Origin: Marinomonas spartinae
GTDB taxonomy: Bacteria > Pseudomonadota > Gammaproteobacteria > Pseudomonadales > Marinomonadaceae
NCBI RefSeq assembly: GCF_016461715.1
Contig: NZ_JAEMUI010000035.1
Span: forward strand, 1-32,726
Length of the DNA: 32,726 bases
Reading direction: 5' to 3'
The position numbers and the translations under genes are program-made. Positions 16,103 through 24,034 of the stretch are shown piece by piece (position 1 is the stretch's first letter; each line of letters opens with the position of its first letter). The notes below the pieces were generated by a model. That model saw nothing but the letters and a program-made list of their open reading frames with translations, was not told where the DNA came from and did not search any database.

Positions 16103-16968
16103 ATACACATACTTCTTCTGTTACGGCAGCTGAACCGACACAGAAAGCCTCTTTTTCCTCACGTTTTCATGTTCGTTCGATCAGTGGTTTGATCGGCCTG
16201 ATCTTAGTCGGGTTCTGGTTAGTGATTTCGGTTATTGGTCCGATGCTTTCGCCTTATCCCCCTAATGATTTTGTTAGTAATACGGTGTTTGGCCCGATGA
16301 GTATGAAGCACTTTTTTGGGACAGATTATTTGGGACGGGATATGTTTAGTCGGGTTTTAGCGGGCACCCCCTATACTATAGGTGTTGCTCTAGCGGCTAC
16401 CGTCGCGGCCTGTTTGGCTGGGGTGATTTCAGGGCTGGTGGCAGCCGCTGCCACCAGCTGGGTCGATATGACGATTAGCCGAACCCAAGATGCGCTGATT
16501 TCCATACCCAGTAAAATGTTTGCTTTGATTATGGTGGCATCGTTTGGTTCTTCTGTACCGATTCTAATTTTAACCGCCGCCATTGCTTATATGCCAGGCA
16601 GCTTTCGTATTGCGCGTTCTCTAGCGGTCAATGTGATGACGCTGGATTATGTACAAGTGGCGCGCCTTCGTGGAGAGTCCATGCCCTATATCATCTTTAA
16701 AGAAGTGTTGCCGAATATGTTTCGCCCTGTGCTGACCGATTTTGGGTTGCGCTTTGTTTTCATTGTTTTGTTGTTGAGTGCTATGAGTTTCTTAGGTCTG
16801 GGTATTCAGCCACCTGAAGCGGATTGGGGGTCATTGGTGCGAGAAAATATAGGTGGTCTAAGTAGTGGGGCTCCAGCGGTCATTATGCCAGCGATTGCCA
16901 TTGCCACGTTGACGATTGGCGTTAATTTGCTCATCGACAGTATTGGCAGTAAATCGGTACAACATTGA
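16099..16968 (+). CDS. ABC transporter permease, DppC/OppC type
   Basis: A 289-residue inner-membrane permease, partner of the preceding DppB-type subunit. After a cytoplasmic leader of about 30 residues there is a first helix (SGLIGLILVGFWLVISVIG), the DppC motif HFFGTDYLGRDMFSRVLAGTPYT, further helices, and the EAA-like loop DYVQVARLRGESMPYIIFKEVLPN. The segment FLGLGIQPPEADWGSLV is characteristic of DppC/OppC. The start overlaps the stop of the upstream permease gene, and the downstream ATPase gene starts 11 bases after its stop. Confidence 0.92.
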   Translation: MNTHTSSVTAAEPTQKASFSSRFHVRSISGLIGLILVGFWLVISVIGPMLSPYPPNDFVSNTVFGPMSMKHFFGTDYLGRDMFSRVLAGTPYTIGVALAATVAACLAGVISGLVAAAATSWVDMTISRTQDALISIPSKMFALIMVASFGSSVPILILTAAIAYMPGSFRIARSLAVNVMTLDYVQVARLRGESMPYIIFKEVLPNMFRPVLTDFGLRFVFIVLLLSAMSFLGLGIQPPEADWGSLVRENIGGLSSGAPAVIMPAIAIATLTIGVNLLIDSIGSKSVQH

Positions 16969-16979
16969 GGGGAGTCGTT

Positions 16980-18821
16980 ATGACTGAGTTAGTAAAAGTA
17001 TGTGGTTTACAAGTTGCCGTGCGAACGGGAGCTGGCGTGGATGTTCCTATCGTGCATGGTGCCGATTTCAGTTTGCATAAAGGCGAAGTGCTGGCGCTAA
17101 TTGGTGAGTCTGGTTCTGGTAAGACGACCATTGCCTTATCGTTAATGGGGTACGCCCGTAGTGGCTGCCATATTGTCGGTGGTTCAGTGCATGTTGATGG
17201 GACCGATCTGTTGACGCTGTCTCCTTCAAAGTTAGCAAAAGTACGCGGTCGAACGGTGTCTTATATTGCACAAAGCGCCGCAGCTGCTTTTAACCCTGCC
17301 ATCACCATCATGAATCAGGTCATTGAAAGTGCCATGATTCATAAAACTTGTAGTCGTAGAGAGGCCGAGAAAAAAGCCATTGGTTTATTTCGTGAATTGG
17401 CTTTACCTGACCCTGAACATATTGGTGAGCGTTATCCGCACCAAGTGTCTGGGGGGCAGTTACAGCGTTTAATGGCGGCAATGGCGCTGATTACCGACCC
17501 TATTTTGGTGATTCTGGATGAGCCAACCACTGCATTGGATGTTACCACGCAAATCGAAGTATTGAGGGCATTCAAAAAAGTGGTGCGTGAGCGTAATACC
17601 ACAGCGGTTTACGTATCTCACGACTTAGCGGTTGTAGCACAAATGGCAGACCGTATTGTGGTGCTGAAAAACGGTGAAATTCAAGAAAACAGTCTGACGA
17701 AAGATCTGTTAATTGAGCCAAAGCACGAGTACACGAAAAGTCTGTTATCGGCAATGAAACCTGAATCTCGTCAGGATACTGTCTCGCAAAATATAATGGA
17801 TTTAGAGACAAGTACGCCATTGTTAGAAGTACGTAATCTCGAAGTATGTTTTGAAAAAGGTAAGCGAGTACTGCAAGACATCGATCTGAAGATTCGTCGC
17901 GGTTCAACTGTCGGGGTGATAGGGGAATCCGGTTCGGGTAAAACAACCTTGGCAAGAAGTATTGTGGGTCTTGTCGAGCCCAGTCTCGGTAATATTTACT
18001 TAGATGGTGAAGCGCTCAATGCGTCTGCATCGGGTCGCACCCGAGAACAATTGCGTCGTGTCCAGTATGTATTTCAAAATGCCGATACTGCGTTAAACCC
18101 TCTGCATACGGTTGAAGATATTCTGGCTCGTCCATTGAGCTTTTATCACGGTATGAAAGGGCAGAAACGACGTGATCGCGTTGCCGAACTGTTGTCTCTT
18201 GTGCACTTACCAGACAGCATTGCGAAACGTCGTCCAACAGAATTGTCTGGTGGTCAAAAACAGCGGATCAATTTAGCGCGGGCCTTAGCGGCAGAACCGG
18301 ACATCATACTATGTGATGAAGTGACATCAGCATTGGATACGGTGGTTGGGGCGGCCATTCTTGAGTTAATGGCAGACTTAAGGAAAAAGCTTAACGTGTC
18401 TTATTTATTTATCAGTCATGACATTAGTATGGTGCAAGCCATTTGTGATGAGGTAGTGGTTTTATATTCTGGTTTCAAAGTGGAGCAAGGGGCAGGGGAA
18501 TCATTCCAACGGCCACCATTCCACCCTTATACCCAGTTGCTGATCGACTCTGTCCCCGAAATGAAGCAGGGCTGGCTGGAATCGACGGGAGCCAATCACG
18601 AAACCTTACCCAAGATAGCGCCAATAAAAGCGGACGTAGTGTTATGCCCCTTTTTGGATCGCTGTTCTGTACGTATTGATGGACAATGCAATCAGGTTAT
18701 TCCTGATCGAAAAAAACTTGAAAAAGGAAATCAAATATTTTGCCATCATTCATTTTCAAACAAAAAATCTCAAGCGCTTGAAGTAGAGGAGCAACCTATC
18801 TCACAGTTACAAAGCGTGTGA
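16980..18821 (+). CDS. Fused dipeptide-type ABC transporter ATPase (DppD-DppF in one chain)
   Basis: A 613-residue protein with two complete ABC ATPase domains. Domain 1: Walker A GESGSGKT (about 42-49), signature VSGGQ (about 156), Walker B VILDEPTTALD, switch histidine YVSHD. Domain 2: Walker A GESGSGKT (about 315-322), signature LSGGQKQR (about 422), Walker B IILCDEVTSALD, switch FISHD. A C-terminal oligopeptide-type extension (PPFHPYTQLLIDSVPEM, then a Cys-containing CPFLDRCSV segment) follows. Such DppD-DppF fusions are also known in YejF and GsiA. It powers the two permeases upstream. ATG at 16980 with GAGGGGAG in front is used, not the TTG at 16965. In Walker B of domain 2, ILCDEVTSALD retains the catalytic glutamate. 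Confidence 0.92.
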   Translation: MTELVKVCGLQVAVRTGAGVDVPIVHGADFSLHKGEVLALIGESGSGKTTIALSLMGYARSGCHIVGGSVHVDGTDLLTLSPSKLAKVRGRTVSYIAQSAAAAFNPAITIMNQVIESAMIHKTCSRREAEKKAIGLFRELALPDPEHIGERYPHQVSGGQLQRLMAAMALITDPILVILDEPTTALDVTTQIEVLRAFKKVVRERNTTAVYVSHDLAVVAQMADRIVVLKNGEIQENSLTKDLLIEPKHEYTKSLLSAMKPESRQDTVSQNIMDLETSTPLLEVRNLEVCFEKGKRVLQDIDLKIRRGSTVGVIGESGSGKTTLARSIVGLVEPSLGNIYLDGEALNASASGRTREQLRRVQYVFQNADTALNPLHTVEDILARPLSFYHGMKGQKRRDRVAELLSLVHLPDSIAKRRPTELSGGQKQRINLARALAAEPDIILCDEVTSALDTVVGAAILELMADLRKKLNVSYLFISHDISMVQAICDEVVVLYSGFKVEQGAGESFQRPPFHPYTQLLIDSVPEMKQGWLESTGANHETLPKIAPIKADVVLCPFLDRCSVRIDGQCNQVIPDRKKLEKGNQIFCHHSFSNKKSQALEVEEQPISQLQSV

Positions 18822-18855
18822 TGAAAAACGGTGTTAAAGAGTCCGGAGAGTGGTT

Positions 18856-19263
18856 ATGGGCGAAGGAAGCGTAAGGATAAATAAGGTATCGGTATCGACA
18901 GTGGTGTCTCCGTCTTCAGTATGGCAAGTAAGTCATGCCATATCTCAGGCGATTACGCGGGTTAAGCTGTATATTGAGGAGCACTACAGGGAGTCGATTA
19001 ATCTTGATACGTTAGGTGCCTTGGTTGGTTTAACTCGCTATAGTTTAGCCAAGCAGTTTCGCCAGCAAGTAGGCGTGTCTCCCTATCAATACGTTTGCTT
19101 GGTACGCATTAAAAATGCTCAGTCTTTAATGAAGCAAGGGGAACGGCCAACAGACATTGCCAGTGCTGTTGGCTTTTTTGATCAAAGCCATTTGGCGAAA
19201 CACTTTAAACGTCTATGTGGTGTGACCCCTAGCCAGTATCGTGAGCAATTTTATAAACCTTGA
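18856..19263 (+). CDS. Stand-alone AraC-family DNA-binding protein
   Basis: A 135-residue regulator consisting essentially of the two helix-turn-helix AraC DNA-binding domain (about residues 33-133): YIEEHYRESINLDTLGALVG, SLAKQFRQQVGVSPYQYV, then PTDIASAVGFFDQSHLAKHFKRLCGVTPSQYRE. The usual N-terminal ligand-sensing domain is missing; only about 30 residues precede the helices. ATG at 18856 behind CCGGAGAG is preferred to GTG at 18850. It is the last gene of the importer operon, 34 bases after the ATPase, so it may regulate these genes or the convergent operon. How it would sense a ligand is unclear; the protein may depend on a partner, or be constitutively active and limited by its own level. 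Confidence 0.87.
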   Translation: MGEGSVRINKVSVSTVVSPSSVWQVSHAISQAITRVKLYIEEHYRESINLDTLGALVGLTRYSLAKQFRQQVGVSPYQYVCLVRIKNAQSLMKQGERPTDIASAVGFFDQSHLAKHFKRLCGVTPSQYREQFYKP

Positions 19264-19340
19264 TGCTTATATGAACCGAGTTATTGATCAGCCTCCTAAT
19301 ATTTCGCCCGCTGCGATCAATCCAAATCCACTATCTGCAT

Positions 19341-19382
19341 ACAATAAAGCCTCTTGAGGGGAAACCCAAGAGGCTTTATTGT
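19341..19382. terminator. Bidirectional rho-independent terminator
   Basis: ACAATAAAGCCTCTTG (19341-19356) and its exact complement (19367-19382) form a perfect 16-base stem around a ten-base loop, between the convergent AraC and FAD oxidoreductase genes. The outer part is AT-rich (AATAAA ... TTTATT), giving T-rich ends in both directions. Confidence 0.85.
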
Positions 19383-19408
19383 AGGACGTATTAAGTGAAT
19401 AATTGAGG

Positions 19409-20734
19409 CTAAAACTCAGAGACTTTGCCCCATGTGCTTTTATTAAATCGACTAAGTTGATATTGCTTGTTTTCTACAAAGGTGTTTTTGCCAGCGATCA
19501 TTTGTGCAATTAACAGCCCAGCGCCAGGCCCAATGCCAAAACCATGTCCTGAAAAGCCGGCCGCAATCAAAAAGCCAGATAAGTTACTCGCCTGATCGAT
19601 CACTGGCACCCCATCTGGAGTACTGTCTATGTAGCCTGCCCAGGCATTTTGCACGGGAATATTTGTCAATTCCGGTAGCATTTTACGTGCGCGAGCGAGG
19701 GTGAGTTCGATCATCTTTCTTGAGGGCGTAGGATCTAATATGCGGTTTTTTTCCATTGGTGTGGGTTTATCCAGTGCCCATTTTTTGCGGGTCTCGTGGC
19801 CGGCTTGCCAAGCTTGTAAATCACCAGGTGAGAGCGCTTTCCAGCGTTTTGCAAACATCGGAATGAAATGGGATGCGAAACGTAATTGTTGGGGGGTGAT
19901 ATCCACATTGGCGAAGCCAGAAATCGCTAAGGTATAACCGCCATTACTACGTCCTGTGATCGATATCTCTGAAGTATGTAACGCGCTGGGAATGCCTTTG
20001 GCGCCCGGCATGAGAGAAAGAGCGGAGGAGCGCACTGCCGATTGCGGGAAGCGAATGCCCAATTGATGGCAAAAAGATGACGCCCAGGCCCCTCCTGCCA
20101 TGACCACTTGGGACGTTTTGATCACTCCTTTTTCTGTGATAACACCAGAGACTTTACCTGCCTGTGTTTCGATCCCACGAGCTGCGCAGAATTGATGAAT
20201 GCTGCCACCGTGCTTCAATATGCCTTTGGCAATCAATGGTGCGGCTTTGGATGGATCGGCAATACCGTCAGAAGGTGAAAAAACACCGCCCAGCCATTGC
20301 TTGTAGGTGGATTCGCCACGTTCTGTGGCTTCACTCGCACTTAGCATGTGGGTGATGACACCTTCGCCTTTGGCAAAGTCACGCCATTTGCTCCAGCCGT
20401 CTATCTCGGCTTGATTGTCGGATAAATAGAGAAGGCCGCAACGTTTAAAGCCTAAATCTTCCCCGATGTCCGCCGTTATTTCCTCCCAAAGGTCGAGGCT
20501 CTTGGTGGCCAATGGAAGCTCCCGTGCATCACGGTTTTGCTGGCGACACCAGCCCCAGTTACGACTGGATTGTTCTGCACCAATTCGGCCTTTTTCAATT
20601 AAGGCGACTTTCATACCTTGTCGAGCCATAAAATAGGCAGCGCAGACGCCCACGATACCGCCACCGATGACAACGGCGTCGGCACTTTCAGGCAATTCTG
20701 GTGTTGATGGAATGCATATTAAGGGAGCGGGCAT
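19409..20734 (-). CDS. FAD-dependent oxidoreductase, DadA/DAO family
   Basis: A 441-residue flavoenzyme of the DAO (glycine/D-amino acid oxidase) family, distinct from the PuuB-like one. The dinucleotide site is DAVVIGGGIVGVCAAYFMA (about residues 19-37), then LIEKGRIGAEQSSRNWGWCRQQNRD, a segment I associate with a branch of uncharacterised amino-acid or amine oxidases. The C-terminal AGFSGHGFGIGPGAGLLIAQM closes the FAD site. It should oxidise a secondary or primary amine to an imine. ATG at 20734 is chosen because AAGGAG lies 7 bases upstream; an 18-residue extension to 20788 is rejected. It is the last gene of the minus-strand block, 84 bases after the deacylase, with a 36-base palindromic element in between, and ends at the bidirectional terminator. 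Confidence 0.86.
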   Translation of the reverse strand: MPAPLICIPSTPELPESADAVVIGGGIVGVCAAYFMARQGMKVALIEKGRIGAEQSSRNWGWCRQQNRDARELPLATKSLDLWEEITADIGEDLGFKRCGLLYLSDNQAEIDGWSKWRDFAKGEGVITHMLSASEATERGESTYKQWLGGVFSPSDGIADPSKAAPLIAKGILKHGGSIHQFCAARGIETQAGKVSGVITEKGVIKTSQVVMAGGAWASSFCHQLGIRFPQSAVRSSALSLMPGAKGIPSALHTSEISITGRSNGGYTLAISGFANVDITPQQLRFASHFIPMFAKRWKALSPGDLQAWQAGHETRKKWALDKPTPMEKNRILDPTPSRKMIELTLARARKMLPELTNIPVQNAWAGYIDSTPDGVPVIDQASNLSGFLIAAGFSGHGFGIGPGAGLLIAQMIAGKNTFVENKQYQLSRFNKSTWGKVSEF

Positions 20735-20760
20735 TTGGTTCTCCTTGCCGTGTATTAGTA

Positions 20761-20796
20761 TGAGACCTTTGCTTGTAACCTCGTGCAACGGTCTCA
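20761..20796. repeat. 36-base palindromic element, copy A
   Basis: Left arm TGAGACCTTTGC (20761-20772), 12-base loop, right arm GCAACGGTCTCA (20785-20796): 11 of 12 positions pair. It is about 75% identical to the copy at 25615-25650, with the same 12-12-12 layout. It lies between the deacylase and FAD oxidoreductase genes inside a likely operon, so it may modulate read-through. Confidence 0.65.
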
Positions 20797-20818
20797 GTAT
20801 GTATTTTTTACCATTTCT

Positions 20819-21808
20819 CTAAACGCACAGTTCGCCAAAACGAACAACGGTAACACCAGGGCGTAACTGTCTTAGTGATGGCATGACCAGTACACAATTA
20901 TCGTAAGGTGTGCGGATTTCTTTGCCATCGCGCCAGGCGATCACGCTGCCTTTTTCGGCAAAGGTTTCTAACCCGGTGTAAGGAGCGGCAAAGCGAAAAT
21001 CCATACTGGAAGCCACGACAGGTTCTGTGACCTTCACAATATTCATGGTGGGTTCAACGGGTTGGTACCAGCTGGCGGGTAAATCGTCTTCTTGAATAAC
21101 ATTATGTAAGAGCAGAAAACGTGCCGTCACATCGCGAGCGACCGTCACCGCTGAGGCTTCCCAATGTTGGCCACATTCTACCAAGAGGGCATTTTTTTCG
21201 CTGTTTGGGTCACCGAAATCAGTATAGTCTCGCAGGCGACAGCCTTCTGGGTGACCTTCATCGCGAATCACCCAAGCGGGTGAGCGCTGTTCACGGGCCA
21301 GGGCTAACCCTTTATCTAATGGCCCGCACACACAAAGTGGCGGGCATTTTTCATGCATTGAATGCAAATCCAGCAAAAAATCGACTTCGTCTATGATGGG
21401 ACGTAATTCGCGTGCACGGCGTAACTCAGAGGAGTCACGGCTGAGATCGTCCAGTATCTCTTTGGTCCAGACACGATTAAGGTCTTGATCAACAAACCGT
21501 GATGCATCAGGTTGGTTTGGGTCGAAGTTGAGGTACGCCGCCGCGTTGGCAAATGACAAGGTGAGCCGGCCTTGACGGGGCGTTATACCCAGATCGATGA
21601 GTTCTTTTACCACAATGGCGCCACACACTTCATTGCCATGAACAATGGCATTGATCATGACATGTGGCCCAGCTTTTCCACTATCGAAGGAATAAAGATA
21701 GGGAATGCCACTATTACCCTCCGCATAAGGGGTGATGTCAGGGAAATCGATTTCAATGGGGTACTCTGACAAGGTGTCAGAGACCGAGTGGGTATCATGA
21801 TTACTCAT
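20819..21808 (-). CDS. Zinc N-deacylase, AstE/aspartoacylase family
   Basis: A 329-residue protein of the succinylglutamate desuccinylase/aspartoacylase (M14-like) family. The zinc ligands are in HGNE (H57, E60) and DLHS (H149); DLNR (N111, R112) fits substrate binding and LLVECGQHW (E211) fits the catalytic glutamate, so the active site looks intact. It should release an acyl group (acetyl or succinyl) from an N-acyl amino acid or amine. DoeB of ectoine breakdown, which deacetylates N-acetyl-diaminobutyrate, is a relative; this sequence does not resemble DoeB closely at the N-terminus. AGAGGCG lies about 8 bases before the ATG. The gene begins 17 bases after the GabD-like dehydrogenase stop, a firm operon link. 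Confidence 0.85.
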   Translation of the reverse strand: MSNHDTHSVSDTLSEYPIEIDFPDITPYAEGNSGIPYLYSFDSGKAGPHVMINAIVHGNEVCGAIVVKELIDLGITPRQGRLTLSFANAAAYLNFDPNQPDASRFVDQDLNRVWTKEILDDLSRDSSELRRARELRPIIDEVDFLLDLHSMHEKCPPLCVCGPLDKGLALAREQRSPAWVIRDEGHPEGCRLRDYTDFGDPNSEKNALLVECGQHWEASAVTVARDVTARFLLLHNVIQEDDLPASWYQPVEPTMNIVKVTEPVVASSMDFRFAAPYTGLETFAEKGSVIAWRDGKEIRTPYDNCVLVMPSLRQLRPGVTVVRFGELCV

Positions 21809-21825
21809 TTAAAACGCCTCTATAG

Positions 21826-23307
21826 TTAACTTAAGTTGCCTTGGCAGAGATATTTCATTTCCATGTAGTCGTCTAGGCCATAGCGTGACCCTTCACGGCC
21901 ATAACCCGATTCTTTTACCCCGCCAAATGGCGCGGTTTCTGAGGTGATAGCGCCTTCGTTGATGCCGACAATGCCCGTTTGCATCTTGTTCGCCACACGC
22001 CAGACACGTTTAATATCGTTCGAATAAAAATAACCCGCCAAACCAAACGGAGTATTGTTGGCCGCCTGAATAACCTCTTCCTCGCTTTCAAAACGAAACA
22101 ACGGCGCAACAGGACCAAAGGTTTCCTCGTGGGCTAGCTCCATATCATGATTCGCATCAGCTAACACGGTTGGCGCGTAATAGTGAGGCCCGCAAGCGAT
22201 GTCATTTTGGACGCGTTTACCACCCGTTAGAATGGTCGCACCATGCTGTAAGGCATTTTGCACATGACGTTCAATTTTCTCTACGGCTCTCTCGTTTATC
22301 ATCGGGCCGATTTGGCTCTCTTCTCTATCACTTGGGCCAACGTGCAGGGCGGCAACACGGGTCACCAATTTGTCGGCGAAAGCATCGTATACGCGATTGT
22401 GAACATACACTCTATTTGGGCAGACACAGGTTTGCCCGCCATTACGGAATTTCGATACCATAAGGCCTTCTACAGCGGCGTCAATATCAGCGTCTTCGAA
22501 AACAATAAAGGGCGCATTGCCACCTAACTCTAAAGAAAGGTGTTTGAGGGTGGCGGCGGCTTCCCGTGCGAGCAATTTGCCCACTGCGGTGGAGCCAGTG
22601 AAAGTGATTTTTCGCACGCGAGCGTCTTCCAGCCAAGCGCCGACTACATCCGATACTCGATCACGAGATGAGGTAACGATATTCAAGACACCAGCAGGTA
22701 AGCCCGCTTCGTCAGCCAGTGCCACTAGGGCAAGGGCGGTTAATGGTGTGTCTTCGGCAGGTTTGGCCACGACGGTACAGCCAGCGGCAAGGGCTGGGGC
22801 GATTTTACGAGCAATCATCGCCAGAGGAAAGTTCCAAGGAGTGATTGCTGCCACAACGCCAACGGCTTCTTTGACGACCAAGCGTTTTTTGCCGGGAACT
22901 GTTTCGGGAATAATATCGCCATAAGTGCGTAGTGCTTCACTCGCGAACCAATCAACATAGGAAGCCCCATAGGCGACTTCGCCACGGGCCTCGGCGAGTG
23001 GTTTACCTTGTTCAAGAGACATCAATCTAGCTAAATCTTCCGCGTTATCGAGAATCAATTGATGCCAGCGGAGTAAAAATTGTGAGCGTACTTTGGTGGT
23101 TTGATTGCGCCAATCTTCAAACGCCTCGTAGGCGGCTTTGGTGGCTAGAGTGGCGTCTTGAGCCGTGCTATTGGCGACTTGTGCAAAGTTTTGGCCTGTA
23201 GCAGGATTATTAACTGAGTAAGATTCGTTCAGGTTACTTGGTTGCCATTGCCCGTTGATAAAGTTCTCTGTACGAATGAGATCGGGACGTTTTAGAGTCA
23301 AAATCAT
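21826..23307 (-). CDS. Succinate-semialdehyde dehydrogenase-like aldehyde dehydrogenase (GabD/DoeC type)
   Basis: A 493-residue aldehyde dehydrogenase close to GabD. Signatures are LEQGKPLAEARGEVAYGASYVDWFASEA, ITPWNFPLAMIARKIAPALAAG, FTGSTAVG, the base glutamate in LELGGNAPF and the catalytic cysteine in GGQTCVCPNRVYV (about residue 290). The EEA...DYMEMKYLC tail is also GabD-like. In the cofactor loop KPAEDTPL, the serine commonly seen in KPSEDTPL is alanine. GabD oxidises succinate semialdehyde; DoeC works on aspartate semialdehyde, and the two are hard to separate by sequence. It is distinct from the plus-strand aldehyde dehydrogenase. The gene starts a short operon with the deacylase and FAD oxidoreductase, 142 bases downstream of the Lrp gene; no strong ribosome binding site is seen (AGGTAG, 12 bases away). 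Confidence 0.88.
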   Translation of the reverse strand: MILTLKRPDLIRTENFINGQWQPSNLNESYSVNNPATGQNFAQVANSTAQDATLATKAAYEAFEDWRNQTTKVRSQFLLRWHQLILDNAEDLARLMSLEQGKPLAEARGEVAYGASYVDWFASEALRTYGDIIPETVPGKKRLVVKEAVGVVAAITPWNFPLAMIARKIAPALAAGCTVVAKPAEDTPLTALALVALADEAGLPAGVLNIVTSSRDRVSDVVGAWLEDARVRKITFTGSTAVGKLLAREAAATLKHLSLELGGNAPFIVFEDADIDAAVEGLMVSKFRNGGQTCVCPNRVYVHNRVYDAFADKLVTRVAALHVGPSDREESQIGPMINERAVEKIERHVQNALQHGATILTGGKRVQNDIACGPHYYAPTVLADANHDMELAHEETFGPVAPLFRFESEEEVIQAANNTPFGLAGYFYSNDIKRVWRVANKMQTGIVGINEGAITSETAPFGGVKESGYGREGSRYGLDDYMEMKYLCQGNLS

Positions 23308-23449
23308 GTGCCTGCTACCTCATAGATATTATGGTAAATACGAATTTCTATTGTAGATGAGTGAATGCAGGGAAATGTGCCTAATACACACTGCAAATCG
23401 CAGGAATACGTGTTTTTAAATGAAGATTCAGAAGCTTATGCCGTGGTGA

Positions 23450-23944
23450 TTATTCCGTTGGGCTAAACAGCTTATCAATAGGGTAATACTTTTTAACAAT
23501 AGGGGATTTGATAACAATATAGCTGAAGTATTTGTCGATAAAAATATTCTTATCGAGCAGATCTTCCATGACGGTTTGATAGTGCACAACATTGCGAGTA
23601 AGGAAGGTGAGCTGATAGTCAAATCCACCACTGACTAAGTGACATTCTTGCACTTCGTCGACTTTGCGAATATAGGCTTCAAATTGCGCAAAATGATCCG
23701 GTCTGTGGTCCGTTAGCGTCACTTGAGTGAAAACACGTTGTACTGTCCCCAGTTTTTCTAGCTGAATATGAGCGCCATAATCCATGATGTAGCCTGCTTT
23801 TTCTAAGCGTTTGACTCGGGTTAGGCAAGGGCTTGGAGATAAACCGACGGCGTCGGCTAGATTGACGTTGGAAATTCGACCGTTGCGCTGTAAATGGCTC
23901 AATATTCGAATATCAATACGATCCAATTTCGGCGCACAATTCAT
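23450..23944 (-). CDS. Lrp/AsnC family transcriptional regulator
   Basis: A 164-residue regulator. The N-terminal helix-turn-helix (about residues 7-55) reads LDRIDIRILSHLQRNGRIS, then LADAVGLSPSPCLTRVKRLEKAGYI; the C-terminal ligand-binding RAM domain includes TQVTLTDHRPDHFAQFE, EVQECHLVSGGFDYQLTF and FIDKYFSYIVIK. These proteins form octamers and respond to amino acids. It sits between the aminotransferase (89-base gap upstream) and the GabD-like gene, and probably controls this minus-strand block, like DoeX in ectoine clusters. GGAG lies 6-7 bases before the ATG. Confidence 0.9.
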   Translation of the reverse strand: MNCAPKLDRIDIRILSHLQRNGRISNVNLADAVGLSPSPCLTRVKRLEKAGYIMDYGAHIQLEKLGTVQRVFTQVTLTDHRPDHFAQFEAYIRKVDEVQECHLVSGGFDYQLTFLTRNVVHYQTVMEDLLDKNIFIDKYFSYIVIKSPIVKKYYPIDKLFSPTE

Positions 23945-23998
23945 TAAAATCTCCAGTCATTTTAGGTATTTATACTCTTGAGATACTAGCAAGTTGTT

Positions 23999-24034
23999 CG
24001 CGGTGCGTCATCTACTGATGCACCGCGATTTTTT
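23999..24034. terminator. Hairpin between aminotransferase and Lrp genes
   Basis: CGCGGTGC (23999-24006) pairs with GCACCGCG (24020-24027), with an inner TCA/TGA pair, and a run of six T follows at 24029-24034 on the plus strand. In the minus direction, in which the genes are read, the T-run is absent, so there it would be only a processing or attenuating hairpin. As a terminator it would stop antisense transcription entering the aminotransferase gene. Confidence 0.5.

Noticed and set aside
22517..22924. Plus-strand frame of 135 codons rich in Ala, Ser, Thr
   Set aside because: It is the mirror of the GabD-like gene, whose frame has clear aldehyde dehydrogenase motifs.
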